This document shows positions 18,501 through 26,278 of a stretch of 62,941 nucleotides of DNA, in pieces (position 1 is the stretch's first letter; the number at the start of each line of letters is the position of its first letter). The stretch spans positions 1-62,941 of the forward strand of contig NZ_BCWP01000024.1 of NCBI RefSeq assembly GCF_001592265.1, read 5' to 3'. Below the pieces are notes generated by a model, which saw only the letters and a program-made list of their open reading frames with translations, searched no databases and was not told the origin of the DNA. Position numbers and translations under genes: made by a program. The DNA comes from Curvibacter delicatus NBRC 14919 (GTDB lineage Bacteria > Pseudomonadota > Gammaproteobacteria > Burkholderiales > Burkholderiaceae_C).

Positions 18501-19027
18501 AGCTGCTGGCCGGCATCATTTCTGACTTTCGTGTCATCAACGGCCAGCGCGGCAAGCTGGGCCTGTTCAAGCTCGACGACAAATCGGCGGTGATTGACGC
18601 CCGCGTCGACGAGGCGCTGATGAATGCCAACAAACACCTGTTCAAGGACGATGAGCTCATCATTGTCATGGGCAAGGTGCAGCCCGACCGCTTTTCCGGC
18701 GGCCTGCAGCTCACCGTGAACCAGGTCTGGGACCTGGCTGCGGCGCGCTGTCGCTTTGGCAAGTACCTGCGCGTGGCGGTCAACGGCCGCGCGCCCGATA
18801 TCCGGCGCCTGGTGGCCGACTTCCCGCCGCAGCGCGAGATGACGGAGCAAGGAGAGCTGCTGCGCGGTCTGGGGGTGCGGCTGTCACTGCGGCGCGAGGG
18901 ATCGGGCATTGCGGCCGCGGCGGAGTTGCAGCTGGGGGAAGATGCCAAGTTCTTTCCCACGGATGCGGCACTGGCGGGGTGGATGGCGCAGGCTGATCAA
19001 GGCAAGGCCTTGATTGTTTATGAATGA
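15542..19027 (+). CDS. dnaE: DNA polymerase III subunit alpha
   Basis: This is the replicative polymerase subunit, 1161 residues, of normal DnaE length. The N-terminal PHP domain begins HLRLHTEFSVVDG. The three catalytic aspartates are visible as D402 and D404 in SMPDFDIDFC and D558 in VKFDFLGLATL. Further family blocks are GPGRGSGAGSLVAYAL, YRPGPMDLIPSFVARKHG and KSHAAAYSLLAYHTAWLK. An OB-fold region (LAGIISDFRVINGQRGKLGL) and a C-terminal tau-binding region follow. The start MVPMFAHL could alternatively be the second Met (15551). GGTGGGGGA lies upstream. It appears monocistronic, with a degenerate repeat just after the stop. Confidence 0.97.
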   Translation: MVPMFAHLRLHTEFSVVDGTNRIDEIVKAAAADGQPALAITDLNNLFGAVKFYKEGRGKGVKPVIGVEILLEGLGQDPTAFSKMLLLVQNKQGYLNLSEILARAWTQNVHKAQAVIKLDWLKELNEGLIALSGAQAGAVGQALVQGDDARAHELALQLGSIFTHRFYIELQRAGRADDEAHVTAAVQLAARMKLPVVATHPVQFATEDDYEAHEARVCISEGEILGNPRRVRKFTREQYFKNTAQMEALFADVPSAIANTLEIAKRCNLTLVLGKPQLPNFPIPGGLSIEEYFRKVSLEGLEERLQLLYPDVAERDKQRPRYLERLEFEIGTILKMGFPGYFLIVGDFIQWAKTHGCPVGPGRGSGAGSLVAYALKITDLDPLEYNLLFERFLNPERVSMPDFDIDFCQANRDRVIDYVKEKYGKDAVSQIATFGTMAARAAIRDVGRVLDMSYTFCDGISKLIPNKPGQHITIAGALEAEPILAERLEKEDEVKTLLALAQKLEGMTRNIGMHAGGVLIAPGKLTDFCPLYQQPGSESAVSQYDKDDVEAIGLVKFDFLGLATLTILEIAREFIMARHKGQENFAFETIPLNDKATYRLFQEGKTEAVFQFESRGMQGMLRDAKPTRLEDLIALNALYRPGPMDLIPSFVARKHGREEVEYPHPAVAEMLSETYGIMVYQEQVMQTAQILGGYSLGGADLLRRAMGKKKAEEMAEHREKFRAGALATHNISQDKADEVFDLMEKFAGYGFNKSHAAAYSLLAYHTAWLKVHYTAEFFCANMTVEMDDTDKLKVLFEDALKMGMTFEAPDVNRGNYRFEPISDTVIRYGLGAVKGTGQQAIEAIVKAREEGGPFTSLYDFCVRVDRSRLNKRTIEALIKAGAFDALQLNRASLIASIDRAFDFANATAANANQGGLFDMMGDDSHGSSTQEPELVDVLPWGVKERLTNEKTAVGFYLSGHLFDEVTLEVRRFVKRSLDDLIDTREPQLLAGIISDFRVINGQRGKLGLFKLDDKSAVIDARVDEALMNANKHLFKDDELIIVMGKVQPDRFSGGLQLTVNQVWDLAAARCRFGKYLRVAVNGRAPDIRRLVADFPPQREMTEQGELLRGLGVRLSLRREGSGIAAAAELQLGEDAKFFPTDAALAGWMAQADQGKALIVYE

Positions 19028-19400
19028 AATTGGGTTCCCGATTTTGTCATTCATGCGCCAGATGCTATTGAATTTGTAGCAAGCTCTGCGGTGCCATTGA
19101 ACTGACAAGAGGCGCTGTGCCAGCTTCCATCCCAGCGGGCAAGGCACTTTTTCTTGCAACGCCCGAGAGGGGGGAGGCCCGATTCCAATCTCCAGGCCAA
19201 TTGGGGGTAGCTGACAAGCTGTCCAGGGTTTTTGTAGTCGGTTGCAGCAATATGCACGTATAATCAAAAAAGCACGATCGTTCGTTTTTATTTGCTGTCG
19301 CCCGTGGCGCAGTCTGGGAACGCGGTGCCGAATAGAATCTCGTGATTGACGTACGCGTCAATCACAACAACTGAATTTGCAACTAGCTGGAGTGGCAGAA
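19028..19400. other. 373-bp intergenic region between dnaE and etfB
   Basis: I see no gene here. Just after dnaE (19040-19084) lies a degenerate minus-strand copy of the family-1 repeat (GCTACAAATTCAATAGC then CTGGCGCATGAATGAC). TATAAT at 19259-19264 is a candidate -10 box, but no convincing -35 hexamer sits at the right distance. ACGATCGT at 19274-19281 is a short palindrome. A perfect 10-bp inverted repeat precedes etfB and is listed separately. No U-tract terminator for dnaE is obvious. Confidence 0.6.
19342..19365. promoter_or_regulatory. Perfect 10-bp inverted repeat upstream of etfB, probable operator
   Basis: GTGATTGACG and its exact reverse complement CGTCAATCAC flank the spacer TACG. 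The site ends 35 bp before the etfB ATG. No T-run follows, so it is not a terminator. The core TTGACGTACGCGTCAA resembles the palindromes I recall for regulators of acyl-CoA and branched-chain amino-acid catabolism in Proteobacteria (LiuR/FadP-type). That assignment is from memory and unverified. Confidence 0.6.
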
Positions 19401-20150
19401 ATGAAAGTCCTGGTAGCCGTCAAACGCGTGGTGGACTACAACGTGAAGGTCCGAGTCAAGTCGGACAACACCGGTGTAGACATCGCCAACGTCAAAATGA
19501 GCATGAACCCGTTTGACGAGATCGCTGTGGAAGAGGCCGTGCGCCTGAAAGAAAAGGGTGCCGTCACCGAAGTCATCGCCGTCTCCTGCGGTGTGGCCCA
19601 GTGCCAGGAAACCCTGCGCACTGCCATGGCCATTGGCGCCGACCGCGCCATCCTGGTCGAGACCGCCGAAGAGCTGCAGCCCCTGGCCGTGGCCAAGCTG
19701 CTCAAGGCCCTGGTCGACAAGGAACAACCGGGCCTGGTGATCCTGGGCAAGCAGGCCATCGACGACGACTGCAACCAGACCGGCCAGATGCTGGCCGCCC
19801 TGGCCGACCTGCCGCAAGCCACCTTCGCCTCCAAGGTCGAAGTGGCCGATGGCAAGGCCAGCGTCACGCGTGAAGTCGACGGCGGTCTGGAGACCCTGAG
19901 CGTCAGCCTGCCGGCGGTCATCACCACCGACCTGCGCCTGAACGAGCCGCGTTACGTGACGCTGCCCAACATCATGAAGGCCAAGAAGAAGCAGCTCGAC
20001 ACCGTCAAGCCGGAAGACCTGGGCGTTGATGTCGCTCCGCGCATCAAGACCCTCAAAGTCATGGAGCCGCCCAAGCGCAGCGCCGGCATCAAGGTGCCCG
20101 ATGTCGCCACCTTGGTGGCCAAGCTGAAGAATGAAGCGAAAGTGATCTAA
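19401..20150 (+). CDS. etfB: Electron transfer flavoprotein subunit beta
   Basis: EtfB pairs with EtfA to carry electrons from acyl-CoA dehydrogenases to ETF:quinone oxidoreductase. The ATG at 19401 (249 residues) is preferred to a TTG at 19377, since GGAG lies 8-11 nt before it. The protein shows [31 protein letters not shown], and the ETF-beta signature around [20 protein letters not shown] followed by KAKKK. The AMP/nucleotide segment [20 protein letters not shown] is present. It is 13 nt from etfA and translated in the same operon. Nearby acyl-CoA dehydrogenases are natural partners. Confidence 0.97.
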   Translation: MKVLVAVKRVVDYNVKVRVKSDNTGVDIANVKMSMNPFDEIAVEEAVRLKEKGAVTEVIAVSCGVAQCQETLRTAMAIGADRAILVETAEELQPLAVAKLLKALVDKEQPGLVILGKQAIDDDCNQTGQMLAALADLPQATFASKVEVADGKASVTREVDGGLETLSVSLPAVITTDLRLNEPRYVTLPNIMKAKKKQLDTVKPEDLGVDVAPRIKTLKVMEPPKRSAGIKVPDVATLVAKLKNEAKVI

Positions 20151-20163
20151 GGAGTTGATGGAA

Positions 20164-21096
20164 ATGACTGCACTCGTTATTGCTGAACACGACAACGCTT
20201 CCATCAAGGGCGCGACCTTCAACACCGTCACCGCGGCCAAGGCCTGCGGTGGCGACGTCCATGTGCTGGTGGCTGGCCACAATGCCGGCGCTGCTGCTGC
20301 GGCGGCGGCCCAGATTGCCGGCGTGGCCAAGGTGATACATGCCGATGGCGCCCAGCTGGCCAACGGTCTGGCCGAGAACGTCGCGGCCCAGGTGCTGGCC
20401 ATCGCCGGCAACTACAGCCATATCCTGTTCCCGGCCACCGCCTCGGGCAAGAACGTGGCGCCGCGCGTCGCGGCCAAGCTCGATGTCGGCCAGATTTCCG
20501 ACATCACCAAGGTCGATGCCGCCGACACTTTCGAGCGCCCGATCTACGCCGGCAACGCCATTGCCACGGTGCAAAGTACCGATGCCACCAAGGTCATCAC
20601 CGTGCGTACCACGGGCTTTGACGCAGCGGCCGCCACCGGCGGTTCTGCCGCGGTGGAAACCGTGGCAGCGGCTGCCGACAGCGGCAAGAGCAGCTTTGTC
20701 GGCTCCGAGCTGGCCAAGAGCGATCGCCCCGAACTGACGGCGGCCAAGATCATCGTCTCCGGTGGTCGCGCGCTCGGTTCGAGCGAGAAGTTCAACGAAG
20801 TGATGACGCCGCTGGCCGACAAGCTCGGCGCCGCCATCGGCGCCAGCCGTGCCGCAGTGGACGCGGGCTACGCCGCCAATGACCTGCAGGTCGGCCAGAC
20901 CGGCAAGATCGTGGCGCCGCAGCTCTACATCGCCTGCGGCATCAGCGGTGCCATCCAGCACCTGGCCGGCATGAAGGATTCCAAGGTGATCGTGGCCATC
21001 AACAAGGACCCCGAAGCGCCGATCTTCAGCGTGGCCGACTACGGCCTGGAGGCTGATCTCTTCACCGCCGTGCCGGAACTGGTTGCGGCGCTTTAA
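20164..21096 (+). CDS. etfA: Electron transfer flavoprotein subunit alpha
   Basis: The FAD-carrying ETF subunit has 310 residues from the ATG at 20164. Two closer in-frame start codons (20155 TTG, 20158 ATG) lie too near AAGGAG at 20149-20154, whereas 20164 is spaced 9 nt. The C-terminal FAD domain is complete: [53 protein letters not shown] and [12 protein letters not shown]. It partners EtfB, immediately upstream. A strong intrinsic terminator follows at 21109-21136, ending the etfBA transcript before the acyl-CoA dehydrogenase. Confidence 0.97.
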   Translation: MTALVIAEHDNASIKGATFNTVTAAKACGGDVHVLVAGHNAGAAAAAAAQIAGVAKVIHADGAQLANGLAENVAAQVLAIAGNYSHILFPATASGKNVAPRVAAKLDVGQISDITKVDAADTFERPIYAGNAIATVQSTDATKVITVRTTGFDAAAATGGSAAVETVAAAADSGKSSFVGSELAKSDRPELTAAKIIVSGGRALGSSEKFNEVMTPLADKLGAAIGASRAAVDAGYAANDLQVGQTGKIVAPQLYIACGISGAIQHLAGMKDSKVIVAINKDPEAPIFSVADYGLEADLFTAVPELVAAL

Positions 21097-21108
21097 GCCC
21101 TGCACCCC

Positions 21109-21136
21109 AAGGCATCGCGCGCGATGCCTTTTTTTT
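21109..21136 (+). terminator. Intrinsic terminator after etfA
   Basis: AAGGCATCGCG and CGCGATGCCTT form a perfect 22-bp palindrome (21109-21130), and eight consecutive T residues run from 21129 to 21136. It lies 12 nt after the etfA stop codon. Confidence 0.93.
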
Positions 21137-21171
21137 GACTTGTAGACCCTGAATTCGCTTGGAGCAAGACC

Positions 21172-22956
21172 ATGAGCTATGTCGCGCCTGTCAAGGACAT
21201 GCTGTTCAACATCAAACACTTGGCGCAGATCGACGAGATCGCCCGCATTCCCGGTTTCGAGGATGCCGGCTTCGACACGGCACAAGCGGTGCTGGAAGAA
21301 GCGGCCAAGTTCAACGAGCAGGTGATCGCGCCGCTGAACTGGGACGGCGACAAGAACCCTTCGAGCTGGAAGGATGGCCAGGTCACCACCACACCGGGCT
21401 TCAGTGATGCCTTCCGCCAGTTTGCTGAAGGCGGCTGGCAGGGCCTGCAGCACCCGGTCGACTTCGGCGGCCAGGGCCTGCCCAAGACCATCGGTGCGGC
21501 CTGCATCGAGATGTGCAACAGCGCCAACCTCAGCTTTGCGCTGTGCCCGCTGCTGACCGACGGCGCCATCGAGGCGCTGCTGACGGCCGGCTCGGATGAA
21601 CTCAAGGCGACCTACCTGGAAAAGCTGGTCAGCGGCGAGTGGACCGGCACCATGAACCTGACCGAACCGCAGGCCGGCTCCGACCTGTCGCTGGTGCGCA
21701 GCCGTGCCGAGCCGCAGCCTGACGGCAGCTACAAGGTGTTCGGCACCAAGATTTTCATCACCTACGGTGAGCACGACATGGCCGACAACATCGTCCATCT
21801 GGTGCTGGCACGCGTGACCGGCGCGCCCGAGGGCATCAAGGGCATCAGCCTGTTCGTGGTGCCGAAGTTCCTGGTGAACAAGGACGGCTCGCTGGGCGCA
21901 CGCAATGACGTGCACTGCGTCAGCATCGAGCACAAGATGGGCATCAAGGCCAGCCCGACCGCCGTGCTGCAGTATGGCGACCACGGTGGTGCCGTCGGTT
22001 ACCTAGTGGGTCAGGAGAACCGTGGCCTGGAGTACATGTTCATCATGATGAACGCCGCGCGTTATGCGGTGGGCATGCAGGGCATCGCCGTGGCCGAGCG
22101 CGCCTACCAGAAGGCCGTGGCCTACGCACGTGACCGCGTGCAGAGCCGCCCGGTTGATGGCTCCATCAAGGCCAGCGCGCCCATCATCCACCACCCGGAC
22201 GTACGGCGCATGCTCATGACCATGCGCGCCTACACCGAGGGCTGCCGTGCCATGGCGTCCGTCGCCGCTGCCGCCTACGATGCTGCGCACCACCACCCGG
22301 ATGCTGAGGTGCGCAAACAGAACCAGGCCTTCTACGAATTCATGGTGCCGCTGGTCAAGGGCTACAGCACCGAGATGAGCCTGGAAGTCACGTCGCTGGG
22401 CGTGCAGGTGCACGGCGGCATGGGTTTCATCGAGGAGACCGGCGTAGCGCAGTACTACCGCGATGCCAAGATCCTGACCATTTACGAGGGCACCACCGCC
22501 ATCCAGGCCAACGACCTGGTGGGGCGCAAGACGGCGCGCGACGGCGGCCAGACCGCCAAGGCGATTGCCAAGCAGATCGAAGCCACCGAGGCCGAGCTGA
22601 AGAAGCAAGGCAGTGCCGACGCGCTGGCCGTGGCCAAACGGCTGACAGCGGCACGCCTGGCGTTCATCGATGTGGTCGACTTCATGGCAGGCCAAGGCAA
22701 CCCGAACGACGTTTATGCCGGCAGCGTGCCCTACCTGATGCTGGCGGGCAACCTGATGGCGGGCTGGCAACTGGCGCGCGCGCTGCTGGTGGCACAGCAG
22801 CAACTGGCCCAGGGTGAAGATGCCGCCTTCATGCAGGCCAAGATCACGGTGGCGCGCTTTTATGCCGACCACATGCTGAGCCGTGCGCCCGGCGTGCGCG
22901 ACAGCATCGTGGAAGGGGCCGCCAGTGTGACGGCACTGGCGCTGGATGCTTTTTAA
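21172..22956 (+). CDS. Acyl-CoA dehydrogenase, large (DmdC-like) type
   Basis: The 594-residue protein belongs to the group of large acyl-CoA dehydrogenases with an extra C-terminal domain, which includes 3-methylmercaptopropionyl-CoA dehydrogenase DmdC and several fatty-acid enzymes. Visible blocks are LTEPQAGSDLSLVRSRAEP, KIFITYGEHDM, VHGGMGFIEETGVAQYYRD and YEGTTAIQANDLVGRK, where the Glu of YEGT is the catalytic base. The C-terminal extension runs from about residue 470. It follows etfBA but is separated by a terminator, so it has its own promoter. The actual acyl substrate is unknown. Confidence 0.93.
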   Translation: MSYVAPVKDMLFNIKHLAQIDEIARIPGFEDAGFDTAQAVLEEAAKFNEQVIAPLNWDGDKNPSSWKDGQVTTTPGFSDAFRQFAEGGWQGLQHPVDFGGQGLPKTIGAACIEMCNSANLSFALCPLLTDGAIEALLTAGSDELKATYLEKLVSGEWTGTMNLTEPQAGSDLSLVRSRAEPQPDGSYKVFGTKIFITYGEHDMADNIVHLVLARVTGAPEGIKGISLFVVPKFLVNKDGSLGARNDVHCVSIEHKMGIKASPTAVLQYGDHGGAVGYLVGQENRGLEYMFIMMNAARYAVGMQGIAVAERAYQKAVAYARDRVQSRPVDGSIKASAPIIHHPDVRRMLMTMRAYTEGCRAMASVAAAAYDAAHHHPDAEVRKQNQAFYEFMVPLVKGYSTEMSLEVTSLGVQVHGGMGFIEETGVAQYYRDAKILTIYEGTTAIQANDLVGRKTARDGGQTAKAIAKQIEATEAELKKQGSADALAVAKRLTAARLAFIDVVDFMAGQGNPNDVYAGSVPYLMLAGNLMAGWQLARALLVAQQQLAQGEDAAFMQAKITVARFYADHMLSRAPGVRDSIVEGAASVTALALDAF

Positions 22957-22958
22957 AT

Positions 22959-23013
22959 CACTATAAAAAGAATAGCGGCTGTCGCCCGATTGACAAGGGC
23001 TACAGTCGTTTTT
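22959..23013 (+). repeat. Dispersed ~60-bp repeat (family 1), copy after acyl-CoA dehydrogenase
   Basis: Reads CACTATAAAAAGAATAGCGG, then CTGTCGCCCGATTGACAAGG, then GCTACAGTCGTTTTT. It aligns with the consensus GCTAT-AAATT-ATAGCTG-GGCGCAT-ATT-ACAAGGGCT seen elsewhere in the window. It starts 3 nt after the stop codon and includes a short T-run at its end. Confidence 0.6.
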
Positions 23014-23049
23014 CATTAATATTTATTTCAATAAGTTACTGGAGGCAAG

Positions 23050-24018
23050 ATGTCCAAGCTCCCCGCTACTCTGCAAAACCTGCCGCTGCCCATCATCGGC
23101 TCGCCGTTGTTCATCATCAGCAACCCCAAGCTGGTGATTGCCCAGTGCATTGCCGGTGTGGTGGGGTCGATGCCGGCGCTCAATGCGCGTCCGGCCTCGC
23201 AGCTTGACGAGTGGCTGGCCGAGATCACGGAAGCGCTGGCGGCGCATAACAAGGCCCATCCCGACCGCCCGGCGGCACCGTTCGCCATCAACCAGATCGT
23301 GCACAAGTCCAACGACCGGCTGGAGCACGACATGGCGCTGTGCGTGAAGTACAAGGTGCCGGTCATCATCACCTCGCTTGGCGCGCGCGAGGAGATCAAC
23401 CAGGCGGCGCACAGCTATGGCGCCGTGGTGCTGCACGACATCATCAACAACAAGTTCGCGCACAAGGCGATCGAAAAGGGCGCCGACGGCCTGATTGCGG
23501 TGGCGGCCGGTGCCGGTGGCCATGCGGGCGTGAAGAGCCCGTTTGCGCTGGTGCAGGAGATCCGCCAGTGGTTCGACGGCCCGCTGGCGTTGAGCGGCTC
23601 GATTGCCAGTGGCGCTGCCGTGCTGGCGGCGCAGGCCATGGGGGCTGACTTTGCCTACATGGGTTCTGCCTTCATTGCCACCAATGAGGCGCGCGCGGCC
23701 GAGGCCTACAAGCAGGCCATCATCGACGGCAACTCGGACGACATCGTCTACAGCAACCTCTTCACCGGCGTGCACGGCAACTACCTGGCGCCCAGCATTC
23801 GCGCAGCCGGCCTGGACCCCGAGAATCTGCCCGAGAGCGATCCGAGCAAGATGAATTTCGGCGGTGATGCCAAGAAGGCGTGGAAGGACATCTGGGGCTG
23901 CGGTCAGGGCATTGGTGCCATCAACAAGATCCAGAGCACCGCCGAGTTCGTGGACCAGCTGCGCCGTGAATACCGGCAGGCCCGTGAGCGCTTGCTGGCC
24001 ATGCCTTACGTGGTGTGA
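23050..24018 (+). CDS. Nitronate monooxygenase family flavoprotein
   Basis: This 322-residue TIM-barrel FMN protein belongs to the nitronate monooxygenase (2-nitropropane dioxygenase) family. Characteristic pieces are LPIIGSPLFIISNPKLVIAQ at the N-terminus, AVAAGAGGHAG (phosphate-binding loop), LSGSIASGAAVLAAQAMGAD, and FAYMGSAFIATNEARA. Characterised members oxidise alkyl nitronates, and some relatives are enoyl reductases or denitrifying enzymes. The conserved His of class I enzymes lies around AGAGGHAGV. The start follows TTACTGGAGGCAAG, a strong ribosome-binding site. No nitro-compound genes are adjacent, so the true substrate is open. Confidence 0.9.
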   Translation: MSKLPATLQNLPLPIIGSPLFIISNPKLVIAQCIAGVVGSMPALNARPASQLDEWLAEITEALAAHNKAHPDRPAAPFAINQIVHKSNDRLEHDMALCVKYKVPVIITSLGAREEINQAAHSYGAVVLHDIINNKFAHKAIEKGADGLIAVAAGAGGHAGVKSPFALVQEIRQWFDGPLALSGSIASGAAVLAAQAMGADFAYMGSAFIATNEARAAEAYKQAIIDGNSDDIVYSNLFTGVHGNYLAPSIRAAGLDPENLPESDPSKMNFGGDAKKAWKDIWGCGQGIGAINKIQSTAEFVDQLRREYRQARERLLAMPYVV

Positions 24019-24050
24019 TGCTGCAGTTGCAACACGGTGGCTGGTCCCGC

Positions 24051-24728
24051 TCAGTGCGGGAGCAGTTCAGTCAGCGATGAAGGCGCCCAGGCGTGGAAGG
24101 AACTGAAGGGGTTGAGCAACTGCGGTAGCTGAGATGACTGGCGCAGCAGTGCCAGGACATCTTGTGCGCTGAGCCACCACAGGCCAACCACCACAGCGCC
24201 GCACAGCACAAACAAGAGGGCGTTCTGCCGCAGGTTGGCCAGCAGGGGAATGCGCCGGACCGGCAGGCGCCAGAGCCAGAGTGCCGGCAGCAGGCCGAGT
24301 ACCAGGAACAGGCCGGCCAGTTGCCAGCTGGCGGCATGACGCACTTGCGCGGCTGGGGTCGACAACCCGGCACTGAGGTCGATGGCGCCGGCCTGACCCA
24401 GCATCAGTGGCGTATTGAGTGCACTCAGCAGCAGCAGCAACAGGGCTGCCGGCTTGAGGGTTCTGCGCCAGCACAGCAGGCTCAGCAGGGCCATCAATGC
24501 AAACACCATGATCAGACCCAGCCGCAGACCGAGCCACCAGAGCTGGCCGGTTTCCAATGGCAGGCGGGAGAGTTCGCGCCACAAGGGGATATTGCACACC
24601 ACGGTCAGCCAGAGGCAGGTCAGGGACAAAACCGTGACAGGGTGAGTTGCCTCCCGCTGGGTTTCCGGCGACAGGTAGGCCGATTCCGCAAATTCTGTGA
24701 CATGAAACAGTTTGATTGTCATGGCCAA
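24051..24728 (-). CDS. Orphan EptA-type N-terminal membrane domain (DUF1705-like), no catalytic domain
   Basis: The 225-residue protein has about five hydrophobic segments (near residues 30-48, 65-85, 91-110, 134-152 and 166-186). Segments such as LTCLWLTVVCNIPLWREL, GLFLVLGLLPALWLWRLPVR and LLNPFSSFHA follow the pattern of the membrane domain of lipid A phosphoethanolamine transferases (EptA/MCR type). Those enzymes are about 540 residues and continue into a periplasmic sulfatase-fold domain. Here the frame stops after the membrane part, and no sulfatase domain follows. It is either a decayed gene or a free-standing membrane domain. Its stop lies 32 nt from the convergent nitronate monooxygenase gene. 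Confidence 0.65.
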   Translation of the reverse strand: MAMTIKLFHVTEFAESAYLSPETQREATHPVTVLSLTCLWLTVVCNIPLWRELSRLPLETGQLWWLGLRLGLIMVFALMALLSLLCWRRTLKPAALLLLLLSALNTPLMLGQAGAIDLSAGLSTPAAQVRHAASWQLAGLFLVLGLLPALWLWRLPVRRIPLLANLRQNALLFVLCGAVVVGLWWLSAQDVLALLRQSSQLPQLLNPFSSFHAWAPSSLTELLPH

Positions 24729-24806
24729 GTATTGTTAGGGATCACAGCCCCGTAGCGTAACAGGCCGTAACGGGTGCCAGTTCATGCCAACAGGCGTCAA
24801 CCGGCA

Positions 24807-26171
24807 TCAAGTCGGCCAGGTGGAGCCGTGTTCCGGCACCATGGCACGCCAGCCCAGATCGTGCTTGATGCGTTTGCGCAATTCGTCGGCCGGCCCCATC
24901 TCACCGTGCACGACATAGACCTGATCCGGTCGCTCCGGCATGGTGCGCAGCCAGTCCATCAATTGGCTGGCGTCGGCATGGGCCGATGCGGATTGCAGCT
25001 GCACCACCTCGGCATTGACGCTGACGTCCTGACCATGGATGCGGACCGACTTGGCGCCGCTGGCCAGCGTGGCGCCGCGCGTGCCGGGGGCCTGGAAGCC
25101 GGTGAGGATGATCATGTTGCGGTGATTGCCGGCATGCAGGGCCAGGTGGTGCAGCACACGGCCGCCGGTGGCCATGCCGCTGGCCGCCAGGATCACCATC
25201 GGGCCGTGGCGGCGCCCCAGGGCCTTGGACTCATCAGGCGTGTTGACCATGGTGGCACAGTGGGTCAGGGCCCGTACCTGCTTGGTGGTCAGCCGGTGCT
25301 CGTGCGGGTAGTGTTCCACCAGGTGCGTACTGTGGATGGCCATCGGGCTGTCCAGGAACACCGGCAGCGAGTTGGGGATGTCGCCGCGGAGCTTGAGTTC
25401 GGCAATGGCATGCAGGATGGCCTGGGCCCGGCCGACGGCAAACACCGGCAGCACGGCCACGCCGCCGCGCGCCGCGACGCGGTGCAGGGCGGGCCCCAGT
25501 TCGGCCAGCACATCTTCGTCGGGGTGCTCGCGGTCGCCGTAGGTCGATTCGATCAGCACCGTGTCGGCCGCGGGTGCGCGGTCGGGCGGGTTCATGAGGA
25601 AGTCGTCGGTGCGGCCGAGGTCGCCTGAAAACAGGATGCGCCGGCCCGCCACTTCCAGCAGCAAACTGGCCGCGCCCAGGATGTGGCCGGCACGCGAGAA
25701 GGTGGCACGCCAGCCTGGGATGGGCTGGAAGGTGTGACCGAAATCCGTGGTCTTGATCAGCGACAGGCAGTCCAGCGCATCCTGGCGCGTGTACAGCGGC
25801 AGCGCCGGCGTGTGCTTGGAGAAACCATGGCGGTTGGCGAAGGCAGCGTCTTCTTCCTGGATGTGGCCGCTGTCGGGCAGCAGGATGCCGCACAGGTCGC
25901 GCGTGCCGGGCGTGGCATGGACATGGCCTTCAAAACCTTCGCGCGCCAGCAGCGGCAGGTAACCGCTGTGGTCGAGGTGGGCGTGGGTCAGGACCACGGC
26001 ATCGATCTGGCTGGGGGCCACCGGCAGCGGACTCCAGTTGCGCAGGCGCAGCTGCTTGTAGCCCTGGAACAGACCGCAATCCACCAGCAGGCTGTGCTTG
26101 TCATGCTGGACCAGGAATTTGGAGCCGGTAACGGTATCGGCCCCGCCGAGGAAGGTGATGTTGACGCTCAT
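24807..26171 (-). CDS. Metallo-beta-lactamase/beta-CASP RNA-processing exonuclease-like protein
   Basis: I start at the ATG at 26171 (454 residues), with GGAG 9 nt upstream. The metallo-beta-lactamase fold is shown by LTHAHLDHSGYLP (HxHxDH), RAGHILGAASLLLEV and LFSGDLGRTDDF. The beta-CASP domain is marked by ESTYGDREHP, VFAVGRAQAILHAIAELK and SGMATGGRVLHHL, and the C-terminal RMMBL-type segment by SAHADASQLMDWL. Bacterial proteins of this class resemble the CPSF-73 nuclease and RNase J, and are presumed RNA nucleases. It lies downstream of the dnaJ terminator and transcribes the same way. Confidence 0.92.
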   Translation of the reverse strand: MSVNITFLGGADTVTGSKFLVQHDKHSLLVDCGLFQGYKQLRLRNWSPLPVAPSQIDAVVLTHAHLDHSGYLPLLAREGFEGHVHATPGTRDLCGILLPDSGHIQEEDAAFANRHGFSKHTPALPLYTRQDALDCLSLIKTTDFGHTFQPIPGWRATFSRAGHILGAASLLLEVAGRRILFSGDLGRTDDFLMNPPDRAPAADTVLIESTYGDREHPDEDVLAELGPALHRVAARGGVAVLPVFAVGRAQAILHAIAELKLRGDIPNSLPVFLDSPMAIHSTHLVEHYPHEHRLTTKQVRALTHCATMVNTPDESKALGRRHGPMVILAASGMATGGRVLHHLALHAGNHRNMIILTGFQAPGTRGATLASGAKSVRIHGQDVSVNAEVVQLQSASAHADASQLMDWLRTMPERPDQVYVVHGEMGPADELRKRIKHDLGWRAMVPEHGSTWPT

Positions 26172-26213
26172 GCAGAGAAACTCCGTTGTGGCTGCCATGT
26201 TAGCGCGTCAGAT

Positions 26214-26250
26214 AAGAAAAAAGCCGCGGAGTTGGTGAAACTCCGCGGCT
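26214..26250 (-). terminator. Intrinsic terminator after dnaJ
   Basis: Perfect 12-bp arms AGCCGCGGAGTT (26222-26233) and AACTCCGCGGCT (26239-26250) flank a 5-nt loop. On the minus strand they are followed by a U-rich run (the complement of AAGAAAAAA at 26214-26222). It ends the grpE-dnaK-dnaJ transcript, 29 nt past the dnaJ stop codon. Confidence 0.93.
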
Positions 26251-26278
26251 GATGGGATGTGCAGCTCCGTTGGACGGA

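Noticed and set aside
15485-18850. A 1121-codon open frame on the minus strand opposite dnaE
   Set aside because: It lies antisense to an unmistakable DnaE with catalytic aspartates. Its composition (many His, Val, Gln, Leu and Gly residues) is that of a complementary-frame shadow in GC-rich DNA, with no domain resemblance.
20089-21984. A 631-codon minus-strand frame opposite etfA and the acyl-CoA dehydrogenase
   Set aside because: It crosses two well-defined genes and a strong terminator and has no recognisable motif.
24046-24060. CCCGC-TCAGT-GCGGG hairpin between convergent genes as a bidirectional terminator
   Set aside because: The 5-bp stem is short and lacks a T-run on either side.
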